NCBI GenBank assembly: GCA_965240325.2
Contig: OZ251243.1
Location: 1,240,001 to 1,304,000 of the forward strand
Reading direction: 5' to 3'
Source: Rebecca billardiae RCC1528
Taxonomy: Eukaryota; Haptophyta
Length of the DNA stretch: 64,000 nt
Each line of letters opens with the position of its first letter. Positions within the stretch are counted from its first letter, which is position 1. The position numbers were made by a program, and so were the translations under genes. The notes under the pieces were generated by a model that worked only from the letters and a program-made list of their open reading frames with translations, was not told the origin of the DNA and did not search any database. Shown here in pieces: positions 42,217 to 49,809 of the stretch.

Positions 42217-43482
42217 ATGGCGCTGCCGCCCAACTACTACGAGCGCCTGGAGCTCGAGCGCGATGCGACGCCGCAGGAGGTGAGCAAGGCGTTCAGGAAG
42301 CTGGCGCTGAAGCACCACCCGGACAAGCACGCCAACTCGGAGGAGGCGCAGCTCGCCTTCAAGCACATCGCCGAGGCGTACGAAGTGCTCTCGAGCGCCA
42401 AGCTGCGCGCGCTGTACGACCAGTACGGGGAGGCGGGGCTCAAGGACGGCGTGCCCGACGGGCAGGGCGGGCTGGTGGGCGGGAGCTACCGGTTCTCGGG
42501 CGACGCGCAGCGCATCTTCGAGACCTTCTTCGGCTCGGCCTCGCCCTTTGCAGACATCTTTGGCGGTGCGCGGCGCGCGGCGCGCGAGTCGCGACGCGTG
42601 CGCCCTCGCCGCGCCGCGCCGCGCCCGCCGAGCCGCGCGCCGCCCTGCACGGCTGGCTGCGCTGCCGCGCGCAGAGCTGAAAGACCCGACGTCCTCGACG
42701 GGCGACGCCTCCGCGCCCGAGTTCTACGGCCAGCTCACCTCGCTCGCCAAGCCGGTCGTCCCGCAGCAGCCGCGCGCAATCTCGCGCAATCTCGCCGTCT
42801 CGCTCGCGCAGCTGTACACGGGCGACTCGCTCACGGTGCCGCACGCGCGCAAGCGGCTGAACGCGGACGGCGTGACGACGCGGCTCGAGACCACCGAGCT
42901 CAACATCCAGATCGAGCCCGGCTTCGCCAGCGGCACCAAGATCGTGTTCCCGCAGATGGGCGACGAGGGCCCAGCGGTCACGCCCGCAGACGTGGTGTAC
43001 ACGCTCAAGGAGAGCGCCTCCGCCTCCGCCTCCGCCTCGGCCTCGGCCTCGGCGGCGGGGGAGAAGGGGCCGACGGCGTACCGGCGCGCGGGGAACGACC
43101 TGGTGTACACGGCGAGGATCTCGCTCACGGTGCGAACGCGCCGCCGCGCGCTCATCGCGCACGCCCGCTCGAGGCTCAGCCGCGCGCCCACGGGTCTGCG
43201 CCGCCCGCCCCTCTCCCGCCCACCTGCGGCCGCGCGGCGCGCGCGCAGGACGCGCTGTGCGGCTGCCTGCTCGCGCTCGAGACGCTCGACGGGCGCACGC
43301 TCTCGATCGGCGTGACCGAGGTGGTCGGGCCCACCACCGTCAAGAAGGTGGTGGGCGAGGGCATGCCCATCCCGCACCGGAAGGGCGAGAAGGGCGACCT
43401 TCTGATCGAGTTCGACATCCGCTTCCCGGAGAAGCTCACGCCCAAGCAGCGCGCGGCCGTGAAGGCGGTCAAGATGGCGTGA
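42217..43482 (+). CDS. Type II HSP40, DNAJB13-like (radial-spoke J protein)
   Basis: Exons 42217-42565, 42675-43129 and 43249-43482 give 345 aa. Introns are 42566-42674 (109 nt, phase 1) and 43130-43248 (119 nt, phase 0). Donors are GTGCGC and GTGCGA; both acceptors end GCGCGCAG. The J domain holds HPD at residues 34-36. A short Gly/Phe part follows (FFGSASPFADIFG), then the class II substrate-binding domains: RNLAVSLAQLYTGDSLTV, IEPGFASGTKIVFPQMGDEGP, VVGEGMPIPHRKGEKGDLLIEFDIRFPEKLT. The segment RLNADG...FASGTKIVF...DEGP matches DNAJB13 better than cytosolic DNAJB1. DNAJB13 (RSP16) is a flagellar radial-spoke protein, so a motile flagellum is implied. A Ser-Ala repeat encoded near 43016-43055 is a microsatellite insertion. 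Confidence 0.88.
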   Translation: MALPPNYYERLELERDATPQEVSKAFRKLALKHHPDKHANSEEAQLAFKHIAEAYEVLSSAKLRALYDQYGEAGLKDGVPDGQGGLVGGSYRFSGDAQRIFETFFGSASPFADIFGGARRAARESRRVRPRRAAPRPPSRAPPCTAGCAAARRAERPDVLDGRRLRARVLRPAHLARQAGRPAAAARNLAQSRRLARAAVHGRLAHGAARAQAAERGRRDDAARDHRAQHPDRARLRQRHQDRVPADGRRGPSGHARRRGVHAQGERLRLRLRLGLGLGGGGEGADGVPARGERPGVHGEDLAHGANAPPRAHRARPLEAQPRAHGSAPPAPLPPTCGRAARAQDALCGCLLALETLDGRTLSIGVTEVVGPTTVKKVVGEGMPIPHRKGEKGDLLIEFDIRFPEKLTPKQRAAVKAVKMA

Positions 43483-45079
43483 CGGCGCGGGGCGTCGTGG
43501 GACGTCGTACTCGCGCCGTGAGCCGCGTCGGCTCGCGCCGCAGGCGGACGGCCGACTAATGTCCTACTCGGCGCGGAGTTGCGTCCCGGTTGAACTTGAG
43601 ACTGCGTGATGAGTTGATGCGAGACTTCGGAGGCTGCGGCGGCCCCACCGCTAGTCACGTCTGCTGACTGCTGGCGCTGAGTGAGTCGCTGACTCACATC
43701 GTCCGCCGACGAGCGACCCGACTACCGGCCGCCAGCGGCGGCCTACGAGCGCCCCGTAGGCCGTACTCCCGGGATCAGTCCGCCGCGGGCGGTCAGACGT
43801 CCGCGGTCACGGGCAGTGCCCCGTCAGGCGGACGAATAACATTAACTATACGACTTCATCGATCGTAGTCCGATTATTGATGATGACCCGTTGCAAGCGT
43901 GAGCGCCGAAAAAACGACACTTCGGCGGCCTAGAGTGACGATACAGTCTTGCAGGCGGCGGCGGCGGCGGCGGGAGCGTGACAGTGCGTCTACCATCACC
44001 TTCCGTCTAGCGCGCTACGCCGCGCGTGCCGGGTAGTGCCCCCGGCCCGCCGCAGCAGCAGCCTCGACAAGTGAAGAGACGATGACCGCGGACGCAGTGC
44101 CGCCGAGTACAGCCTGCATCCACTTGCCGCGCGGCGCGCACTGTAGTTGCACTTGCAGCGCTCGCGCTCGGCGAGCATGGGCGTGCGCTCAGGCGTGGCA
44201 AGTGCTGTCTCGTCGGCGCGCTTTCGCCTGCCACCTCGTGCACCCGTGCACGCAGCTTCATCGTCTTCATGAGGACTGCTGTGCTGCTGTCGCCATCACC
44301 CGAGTCCGAGTCGCGCGCGGCGCGCGCGGTGGCAGCTGTGCACCGCAGAGTGTCACCGCTGCTGCTTCGCAGCAGTCATCAGCAGCTGCGTCGTCATCCT
44401 CCTCGTCGTCGGCTTCCACTGCCGCAAGAGGGAACGCTGCCAAAGCTGCAGTTGGGAGGCAAGCCCTTCTCTCTTCCCACCGCGGCGCGCGCGCTGCGAC
44501 AGCCCTCCCCGTTTCCTTCTCTTGACCACCTGCTGAGGGTTTTGCAGCTCGATCTCGGCAACGGCAGCACCTGGCGACGAACGGATTGGATTGGTGCACG
44601 GGGAATTGGATTCCCCGTGCACCAATCCGCTCGGCTCGTCGCGCCCGGCAGCCATCGCCCAGCGCTAGTTGCAAAACCGTATTTTCACCGGTACGTCGCA
44701 TTTTCACCGCCCTGTACGGTCACTCACCCGTGCAACGGGTCTGATGATGACGATATATATGCTGACACTACGATCATCGTCGATCGACTATTAGTTATTC
44801 GTCTCGGACTGGCGGGTCTGCGGGCGGCACTGGGGCCCGTGGGCCTTATGAGTTATGGCACGCGGACGCGACTCAGTCTGCTGCACTCAGCACTGTCTGC
44901 AGTCAGACTCAGCAGTATATAGACGATCGACGCGTATTCAGTCCGTAGTATCGGCTGCTGACCCGCAGCTCGGACCGTGACTCGTGAGTACCGGATCGTC
45001 AGCGCCGTCCCGGACTACTGAGCCGTATAGTCGCCCGGCTCGGCTCACTTCGCGGCGCGGCCCGGTCGACGCAGGGCGT
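43483..45079. other. Intergenic, 1.6 kb, left flank of the viral insertion
   Basis: No supported gene. It includes a GCG microsatellite (43957-43972), a perfect 41-bp palindrome (44588-44628), and TATATAT-containing patches near 44750 and 44915. It ends at the left terminal repeat of the integrated virus. Confidence 0.5.
44588..44628. repeat. Perfect 19-bp hairpin palindrome
   Basis: GGATTGGTGCACGGGGAAT, a 3-nt loop TGG, then the exact reverse complement. This is a very stable stem-loop if transcribed, or a cruciform. It lies 450 bp left of the viral insertion. No neighbouring gene explains it. Confidence 0.8.
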
Positions 45080-45345
45080 CGTGTGTGGGGGTAGACGGTG
45101 CCGCCACCCCACCCCGCCTCCCCAGCCCTCCCCAGCCCTCGTCCCTGATTCTCAGACGAGCCACATCGAGCCACATCGAGCCACGTCGAGCCACGTCGAG
45201 CCACATCGAGCCACCCCGCCGCCACCCCACCCCGCCTCCCCAGCCCTCCCAGCCCTCCACCGAGTCTACGGCTCGTCATCCCCGATTCTCAGTCGAGCCA
45301 CGACGACCCCCGCCGAGCCTTCGGTGCCGCCGCCCCACCCCGCCC
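45080..45345 (+). repeat. PLV left terminal inverted repeat
   Basis: Reads CGTGTGTGGGGGTAGACGG, then CCACCCCACCCCGCC-rich sequence, then GAGCCACATC/GAGCCACGTC 10-bp tandem units. Compared with the right end it has an extra copy of the internal block, about 120 bp. It ends near the shared CGCCGAGCCTTCGGTGCCGCC string. Confidence 0.85.
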
Positions 45346-45491
45346 ACGACCCACGACGACCCACGACGACCCACGACGACCCACGAGCCACCATCCCACC
45401 ACGAGCCCCGAGCCGCCCCACGAAGCCCCACGAAGCCCCACGAAGCCCCACCGTACTGAACTCATTTTTGAGCATCCGGACTCATGTGCAG

Positions 45492-45766
45492 TTAAAGGAT
45501 AGCGACCCTCATGAAAAGCGCCCTCACAGAGCCCCACGAAGCCCCACGAAGCCCGTGGCGGTTCGTAGTTAAAGACAAGCGGTCTAGGTGAAAAAGCGCC
45601 CTCACGGAGCCCCACGAAGCCCCCACGAAGCCCGTGGCGGTTCGTAGTTAAAGACAAGCGGTCTAGGTGAAAAAGCGCCCTCACGGAGCCCCACGAAGCC
45701 CCACGAAGCCCCACGGCTCGTAGTTAAAGACAAGCGGCCTAGGTGAAAAAGCGACCGAAGCGGAAT
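45492..45766 (+). repeat. Four direct repeats, 76-79 bp period, upstream of the first viral gene
   Basis: Copies start with GTTAAAG at 45492, 45568, 45647 and 45723. Each holds AAAAGCG and CCCCACGAAGCC blocks. The last copy runs straight into the start codon of the helicase gene (45767). Position suggests promoter/leader units or a replication element. Confidence 0.8.
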
Positions 45767-46714
45767 ATGCCGTCCAAGCACACTCCGCTCGCGCGATCGC
45801 ACTGGGAGTTCGTTTTTGCGGGCTGCGATGAGCACAACGCCCTGCACGAGCACGTGAAGGCAAAGACGCTCGACACGCTCGAGGGCGGGAAGCACGGCCG
45901 GCTGACGTCAGCGAGCACGCTCGAGGGCATCACGCTCGTCCTCACGCTCGACTACCGCCGCTCGTGCCGCGTGCAGGAGATCAACGGCGAGGTGCGCATG
46001 CCCTCCCTCAAGTTTGGCACTGCCTTCGCCAAGATCAAGCACGGCTTCAACACGCCGTGCGCGGAGTACTTTGCGAGGCGCGAGGCGAAGCTGCTGGGGC
46101 AAGTCGACGTGCTCCAGACGTCCACGTTCGACCCGCTCCCGACGAGCTCGCTCCCACCGCCGTTGCTCTTCGAGCCCAACGTGATGCAGAAGGAGTGGAT
46201 GGAGACCTTTGCCAAGCCCTTCCCGCAGGACGCGACGGCGAACACGGTCTGGTTCGCGAGCGACAAGACTGGCCAGATCGGCAAGTCGACGATGTGCGAC
46301 TACATATCGGAGCAGCCCATGTCCACGGGCGTGCTCCCCCTCATCGAGTACTACGACATCCCAGGCAGCACGCGAGCGATCATCGTCGCACGCCTCCGCA
46401 ACGGGCCCATCGATCACATTTTCTTTGACCTGACGAAGATCACGACTTTGGTGGGCGTGCCGAACTGGTTCTGGGGCCTGCTCGAGAACCTGGCGGGTGG
46501 GAAGGTGCCGGGCACGTCGAAGATCCCGTTCAAGCGCATCCGCAAGCCGTGGGTGATCGTCGCGGCGAACTTTGCGCCGGACGTCGAGGTGATCAACCAG
46601 CGCAAGCGCATGATCGTCGTTGACGTGAACGAGACCTACACGCCTGAGGAGCTCAACACGGGTGCTCCAGGCGCTCGCTACCCGGAGCTTCCGAAGCGCT
46701 TCAAGGTTTCTTAG
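45767..46714 (+). CDS. CRESS-Rep-like SF3 helicase (PLV)
   Basis: 315 aa from the ATG at 45767. The C-terminal half has the superfamily 3 helicase motifs in the style of CRESS-DNA virus Rep proteins. These are Walker A TGQIGKST (Gly169-Lys173-Ser174) in VWFASDKTGQIGKST, Walker B DHIFFDLTK, and motif C WVIVAANFAPD with the sensor Asn, followed by RKRMIVVDV. The N-terminal part starts SHWEFVFAGCDEH, as Rep endonuclease domains often do. The HUH histidine pair is not visible, and only a candidate Tyr (AEYFARREAK) remains, so nicking activity is doubtful. Likely role: replicative helicase of the virus, working with the family B polymerase at the other end. Alternative: an old Rep captured by the PLV. 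It is preceded by four 76-79-bp repeats. Confidence 0.7.
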   Translation: MPSKHTPLARSHWEFVFAGCDEHNALHEHVKAKTLDTLEGGKHGRLTSASTLEGITLVLTLDYRRSCRVQEINGEVRMPSLKFGTAFAKIKHGFNTPCAEYFARREAKLLGQVDVLQTSTFDPLPTSSLPPPLLFEPNVMQKEWMETFAKPFPQDATANTVWFASDKTGQIGKSTMCDYISEQPMSTGVLPLIEYYDIPGSTRAIIVARLRNGPIDHIFFDLTKITTLVGVPNWFWGLLENLAGGKVPGTSKIPFKRIRKPWVIVAANFAPDVEVINQRKRMIVVDVNETYTPEELNTGAPGARYPELPKRFKVS

Positions 46715-46820
46715 GCTTCTTTAGCGGTGTCGCCTTAGGAGCAGGCGCCAAGAACGCAAGCCAAATGAACTGGCCAATGCTAGTTCCAACTACAAGCGCA
46801 AACAGCAGAGCACACCACAT
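46701..46820 (-). CDS. Small single-pass membrane protein (PLV)
   Basis: 39-aa frame from the ATG at 46820 to the TGA at 46701, overlapping the helicase gene end by 14 nt on the opposite strand. It has one hydrophobic helix, LLFALVVGTSIGQFIWLAFL, followed by a basic tail (KKPKKP). Small membrane proteins of this type are common in PLVs and virophages. No homology can be claimed. It lies in a gap that would otherwise be empty, downstream of and on the same strand as the 46850-47653 gene. Confidence 0.5.
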   Translation of the reverse strand: MWCALLFALVVGTSIGQFIWLAFLAPAPKATPLKKPKKP

Positions 46821-46849
46821 AGGAGCGGCTAAGATTTGATTAAATTTGA

Positions 46850-47653
46850 TTAAGCAGATCCACGAAGCGATGCCAGCGCCTCGGCAGCATCCCTCTCTCG
46901 CAGGATTTCTCGGACGAGATTTACTCTGATCTTTAGATTTGACGCAATTGTCTGCTCTAGAAATTCGGGAGTCCAGCCCAGCTGATTAGATCTCGTCAAG
47001 AATGAATTGAGGTATGAATTGATTCTGCCTTCGGCAATAGCCTTGTTAGTAGTTCGAGTGGAGCTTCTAACTACAGGCAGTTCATTATCAACGGATGCAC
47101 CCCCAGACAAGTCCGGTACTGACGGGACTCTGGACCTGGCAGAACTGGAGCGGCTTGGTCCGGCGGGGGAAGGCGTCGCGGGCACGAGGATCTTCGCGGG
47201 CGTTGTGGGCGCCGTCGCGGGTCTCCCCGCAGGACGATTGGCGGAGTCAGAGCTCGTCATAGTAGGCGCCGGCTGCGACCGCACCACCAGCCGCGAGATC
47301 GGCTGACCGCTGGCATCGCGTTGCGGGAATTTTAGGTGCTTTGCATCGTAGTGGCCCTCATCCGTCGTGAACTGGCCGAGGTCGTACACGCCGGGGGCGA
47401 CGCGCCCAAAGCTGGTCTTGGTCTTTTGGGGTGGCCCTCGCCTGGCTATCGTGACCAGCGCAGGCAATATCATGGGTTTCTTGTGGTGCACGAGCTTACG
47501 CGAGCTTGGACCTGGATGCAAGCCTGACCACCACCCGTCTTTCTTACCTCGATGATGCATGGCGCCGGCATACGGCGTGCCGTTCAGCGTGAAGTGGGTC
47601 ACTCGCGCTGGCACCGTGTCGCGGAAGGTATGATGATGGACTGCAGTCGCCAT
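46850..47653 (-). CDS. Unknown PLV protein, possible virion component
   Basis: 267 aa from the ATG at 47653. The N-terminal half is His/Lys-rich and may form a beta structure (ARVTHFTLNGTPYAGAMHH, KDGWWSGLH). A Ser/Pro/Ala-rich linker (residues about 130-200) follows, then a helical C-terminus (INSYLNSFLTRSNQLGWTPEF, LVREILRERDAAEALASL). I do not recognise the family. It sits directly downstream of the packaging ATPase on the same strand, a position often held by maturation or structural genes, but no Cys-protease triad is evident. Confidence 0.65.
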   Translation of the reverse strand: MATAVHHHTFRDTVPARVTHFTLNGTPYAGAMHHRGKKDGWWSGLHPGPSSRKLVHHKKPMILPALVTIARRGPPQKTKTSFGRVAPGVYDLGQFTTDEGHYDAKHLKFPQRDASGQPISRLVVRSQPAPTMTSSDSANRPAGRPATAPTTPAKILVPATPSPAGPSRSSSARSRVPSVPDLSGGASVDNELPVVRSSTRTTNKAIAEGRINSYLNSFLTRSNQLGWTPEFLEQTIASNLKIRVNLVREILRERDAAEALASLRGSA

Positions 47654-47670
47654 ATTAATGCTACCGCGGA

Positions 47671-48374
47671 TTAATTTTTAATACGCAACCGATTCCACTC
47701 TCGGTACAAAATACCACCATCGACGTCCATGAACATGAATGTGTGCGGTCGCTCATTTCCAAAGATGTAATGGTAGACGCCCATAAAGTCCACCTTTGAC
47801 ATGGGGATGAGCTCGGAGTGCAGCGCGGTGAGCTCGCGGGAATTATTCGGCCGAAACATGGTAATATTTGAAAAAAGCTTGCGCACATTCAGCGGCACGC
47901 TCATATAGCCTTGCGCGATCACAATGATTGAAAGCCGGATGTGCCGTCGATTCTGCACCATCTTGGCGTAGGCCTTTTGCAGGTTTGCGTCGCGCAGGCT
48001 GGCCGCGAAATCGTCAATCACCAACAGCGTTGGACGACCACCAGCGGCATTCTCCTCGGCAATGTCGATGATTTCGTCCAGGACCGCACCATGAATTCGG
48101 TAAACACAAATTCCAAGTCGCGCAGCGGCGACTTTGCGAACGAGTCCATCGAGGTCTGCGGCGCGCACCAGATAACATTCCCAAAGACGCCTCGGTAGGG
48201 GCCAGTGATCAAACCAGCCACCTGACTCGACTTGCCACTGCGTGGTGGGCCAAACACGCCCCAGTGGAAGGTTAGGTTGGGCAGTGGCTCGGGTAGACCC
48301 ACCTTTAATGGCTTGTCCGCTGTGATGCGCGGCAGTCTCAGATCGACTTGATTTGCCTCTTCAGCAATCTGCAT
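47671..48374 (-). pseudogene. FtsK/HerA-type genome-packaging ATPase (PLV), frameshifted
   Basis: Two overlapping frames make one protein of about 234 aa. The first, from the ATG at 48374, carries Walker A FGPPRSGKSS (residues 41-50) and GVFGNVIWCAPQTSMDSF. The second, ending at 47671, carries Walker B TLLVIDDFA, then MVQNRRHIRLSIIVIAQGY and LFSNITMFRPNNSRE (the conserved sensor region). The switch between frames must occur between 48018 and 48168, most likely near 48095. It behaves as loss of one base. No slippery heptamer is seen, so mutation or an assembly error is likelier than programmed frameshifting. The ATPase packages viral DNA into capsids and is a hallmark of PLVs, polintons and virophages. 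Confidence 0.85.
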
Positions 48375-48389
48375 TTTAGATAGAGCTTT

Positions 48390-48839
48390 CTAGATGTACC
48401 TCAGTTTTCTTTGTGGGGGTGCTGCCCTCGGCGCTGCCCTCGGCGGCGCACTCGGCGGTGCCCTCGGCGGTGGTGCCCTCGGCGGCGGTCGCGACGGCGG
48501 TCGCGACGGCGCCCGCGGTGGTGGTGGCGCTCGCGTAGACTCGATTGGTTGGTCATCTTCGAGCACCAGCGTGTCCTCGTCGGGCTCCTTCGGCGGTGGC
48601 GGTGGGGTCATGCGCTTGATTGGCGGGGGCTCTGGCACTGGCACAGTAGCGTTCAACTCGTCGATTTTGGCTTGCTCTTGGGCCGCGAGATTGGCGTACC
48701 GCTGGGCGTACTCGGTGTACGTGTTTCGCAGCTTGGCCAAGCGCATCACCTCGGTGGTTTTGATCTGGGCCGCCGTGCGTGCTTTGGGCTGCTTGATCGG
48801 CACGGCGAGCGCTGGTGGTGGCGGCGGTGCCTCGTCCAT
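48390..48839 (-). CDS. Proline-rich protein with a coiled coil (PLV)
   Basis: 149 aa from the ATG at 48839. A short Pro run (APPPPPALAVP) leads into a helical coiled-coil segment (TTEVMRLAKLRNTYTEYAQRYANLAAQEQAKIDEL, shown here only as type). A second half follows built from PPPRAP/PPRAAP repeats with a central acidic patch (DEDTLVLEDD). Unknown function. Pro/Arg-rich small proteins next to the capsid genes are often virion or core proteins; this is inference. It shares a 46-bp divergent promoter with the acidic ORF at 48886. Confidence 0.6.
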   Translation of the reverse strand: MDEAPPPPPALAVPIKQPKARTAAQIKTTEVMRLAKLRNTYTEYAQRYANLAAQEQAKIDELNATVPVPEPPPIKRMTPPPPPKEPDEDTLVLEDDQPIESTRAPPPPRAPSRPPSRPPPRAPPPRAPPSAPPRAAPRAAPPQRKLRYI

Positions 48840-48885
48840 TTTATATCTGTTCTAGAGATAATAGACAGTTCAATTTAGTCGAAAA
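48840..48885. promoter_or_regulatory. PLV divergent promoter with TCTAGA
   Basis: 46 AT-rich bases between divergent viral genes, containing TCTAGA at 48851-48856. The same hexamer lies at 48389-48394 upstream of the ATPase gene. A TCTA core is known as the late promoter of CroV and Mavirus; a link here is only a hypothesis. Confidence 0.4.
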
Positions 48886-49095
48886 ATGGACCCCGCCATG
48901 TTTGATTTCTCCTGGGAGGCGGCCGCCAGATTCATCGCACGCAAGCGGATGGGTCCTGGCTTGGATGATGAGATCATCGACGCAATCATCGACGCAAATA
49001 TCTCCGCCCCTGTCAATGACGACTCACCGGCTTCACCTGCACACGGCTCAGGCGGACCGCTTCCAGCTGGGACGGACGATGACGAGCGCCGCTGA
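48886..49095 (+). CDS. Small acidic protein (PLV), overlaps the penton gene
   Basis: 69 aa starting MDPAMFDFSWEAAARFIARKRMG... in a good start context (GAAAAATGG). It is strongly acidic at the end (GTDDDERR). It overlaps the beginning of the penton gene by up to 80 nt in another frame. No known family. An alternative is that it is only the leader of the penton transcript. Confidence 0.45.
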   Translation: MDPAMFDFSWEAAARFIARKRMGPGLDDEIIDAIIDANISAPVNDDSPASPAHGSGGPLPAGTDDDERR

Positions 49096-49777
49096 CTTTA
49101 CGCTAAGCCATCCCATCATGGCCACACACGATGAGAGCATCCTCGTCGCCGTCGAATCGGTGAGCTTCCCGTCGTGCCGTTATGCGGTCGACGGCTCCAA
49201 CGGCGCGATTGGTCTCGCCGGGAATTGGGGCGACACCACTATGACGATCCCACCCAAGAATTACACAGCCACTTCGCTCGCCACCGCGCTGGACACGCTC
49301 TTTGCGGGCTCGCCGGTCAACGCCACGCTCACGGTGACCTTTGATTCGTCGCGCGGTAAATTCACGTTTGCCAATTCGAGCGCCAACCCAATCACAGTCA
49401 AGGGCTCATCCACTGCGACGCGCGTCTTGGGTCTAGCGCAGTCGGATCTCATCGTGCCAGCGACTGGGAGCATCGAGGCGCCTGCCGTGGTCGATCTGAT
49501 TCCGCGCGGCTACCACCTCGTGTGCGAAGGCCTCGACGTAAAGTCACGCGACTCGACCTTGAGCTCAGGCTCGACGAGCAATATCCTCGTCACCATCCAA
49601 AATTCGGTCGCTTTTGGTCAAGTCCTCACGTACCAGAGCCAAACAGACGACCTCCTGGAGACGAACCGCCGCTCAGTGCAAAATCTCGATCTGCGCCTCC
49701 TCGATTCTGAGACGATGACTGAAGTGGATCTCAACGGCGCCGAAATCTCGGTCGTGCTCAAATTTGTCGTTGTGTAA
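49016..49777 (+). CDS. Minor capsid (penton-like) protein (PLV)
   Basis: 253 aa from the ATG at 49016; the ATG at 49079 (MTSAADFTLSHPIM) is the other candidate and would avoid most of the overlap. A single jelly-roll-like beta protein: ESILVAVESVSFPSCRYAV, GNWGDTTMTIPPKNYTATSL, ATALDTLFAG, LTVTFDSSRGKFTFAN, TATRVLGLAQ, TSNILVTIQNSV and LRLLDSETMTEVDLNG. The pattern of an amphipathic AL..L helix followed by TFD...KFTF and LGL is typical of PLV/virophage penton proteins. It lies directly upstream of the major capsid gene on the same strand. Confidence 0.8.
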   Translation: MTTHRLHLHTAQADRFQLGRTMTSAADFTLSHPIMATHDESILVAVESVSFPSCRYAVDGSNGAIGLAGNWGDTTMTIPPKNYTATSLATALDTLFAGSPVNATLTVTFDSSRGKFTFANSSANPITVKGSSTATRVLGLAQSDLIVPATGSIEAPAVVDLIPRGYHLVCEGLDVKSRDSTLSSGSTSNILVTIQNSVAFGQVLTYQSQTDDLLETNRRSVQNLDLRLLDSETMTEVDLNGAEISVVLKFVVV

Positions 49778-49809
49778 AATAAAAATGTCGGAGTCAAACA
49801 CACACATAT

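Noticed and set aside
45492-45766. CRISPR-like array
   Set aside because: The whole unit repeats with no unique spacers, and the setting is a eukaryotic virus.
48018-48168. Programmed ribosomal frameshifting in the ATPase gene
   Set aside because: No slippery heptamer or obvious downstream structure in the overlap; a one-base loss explains it more simply.
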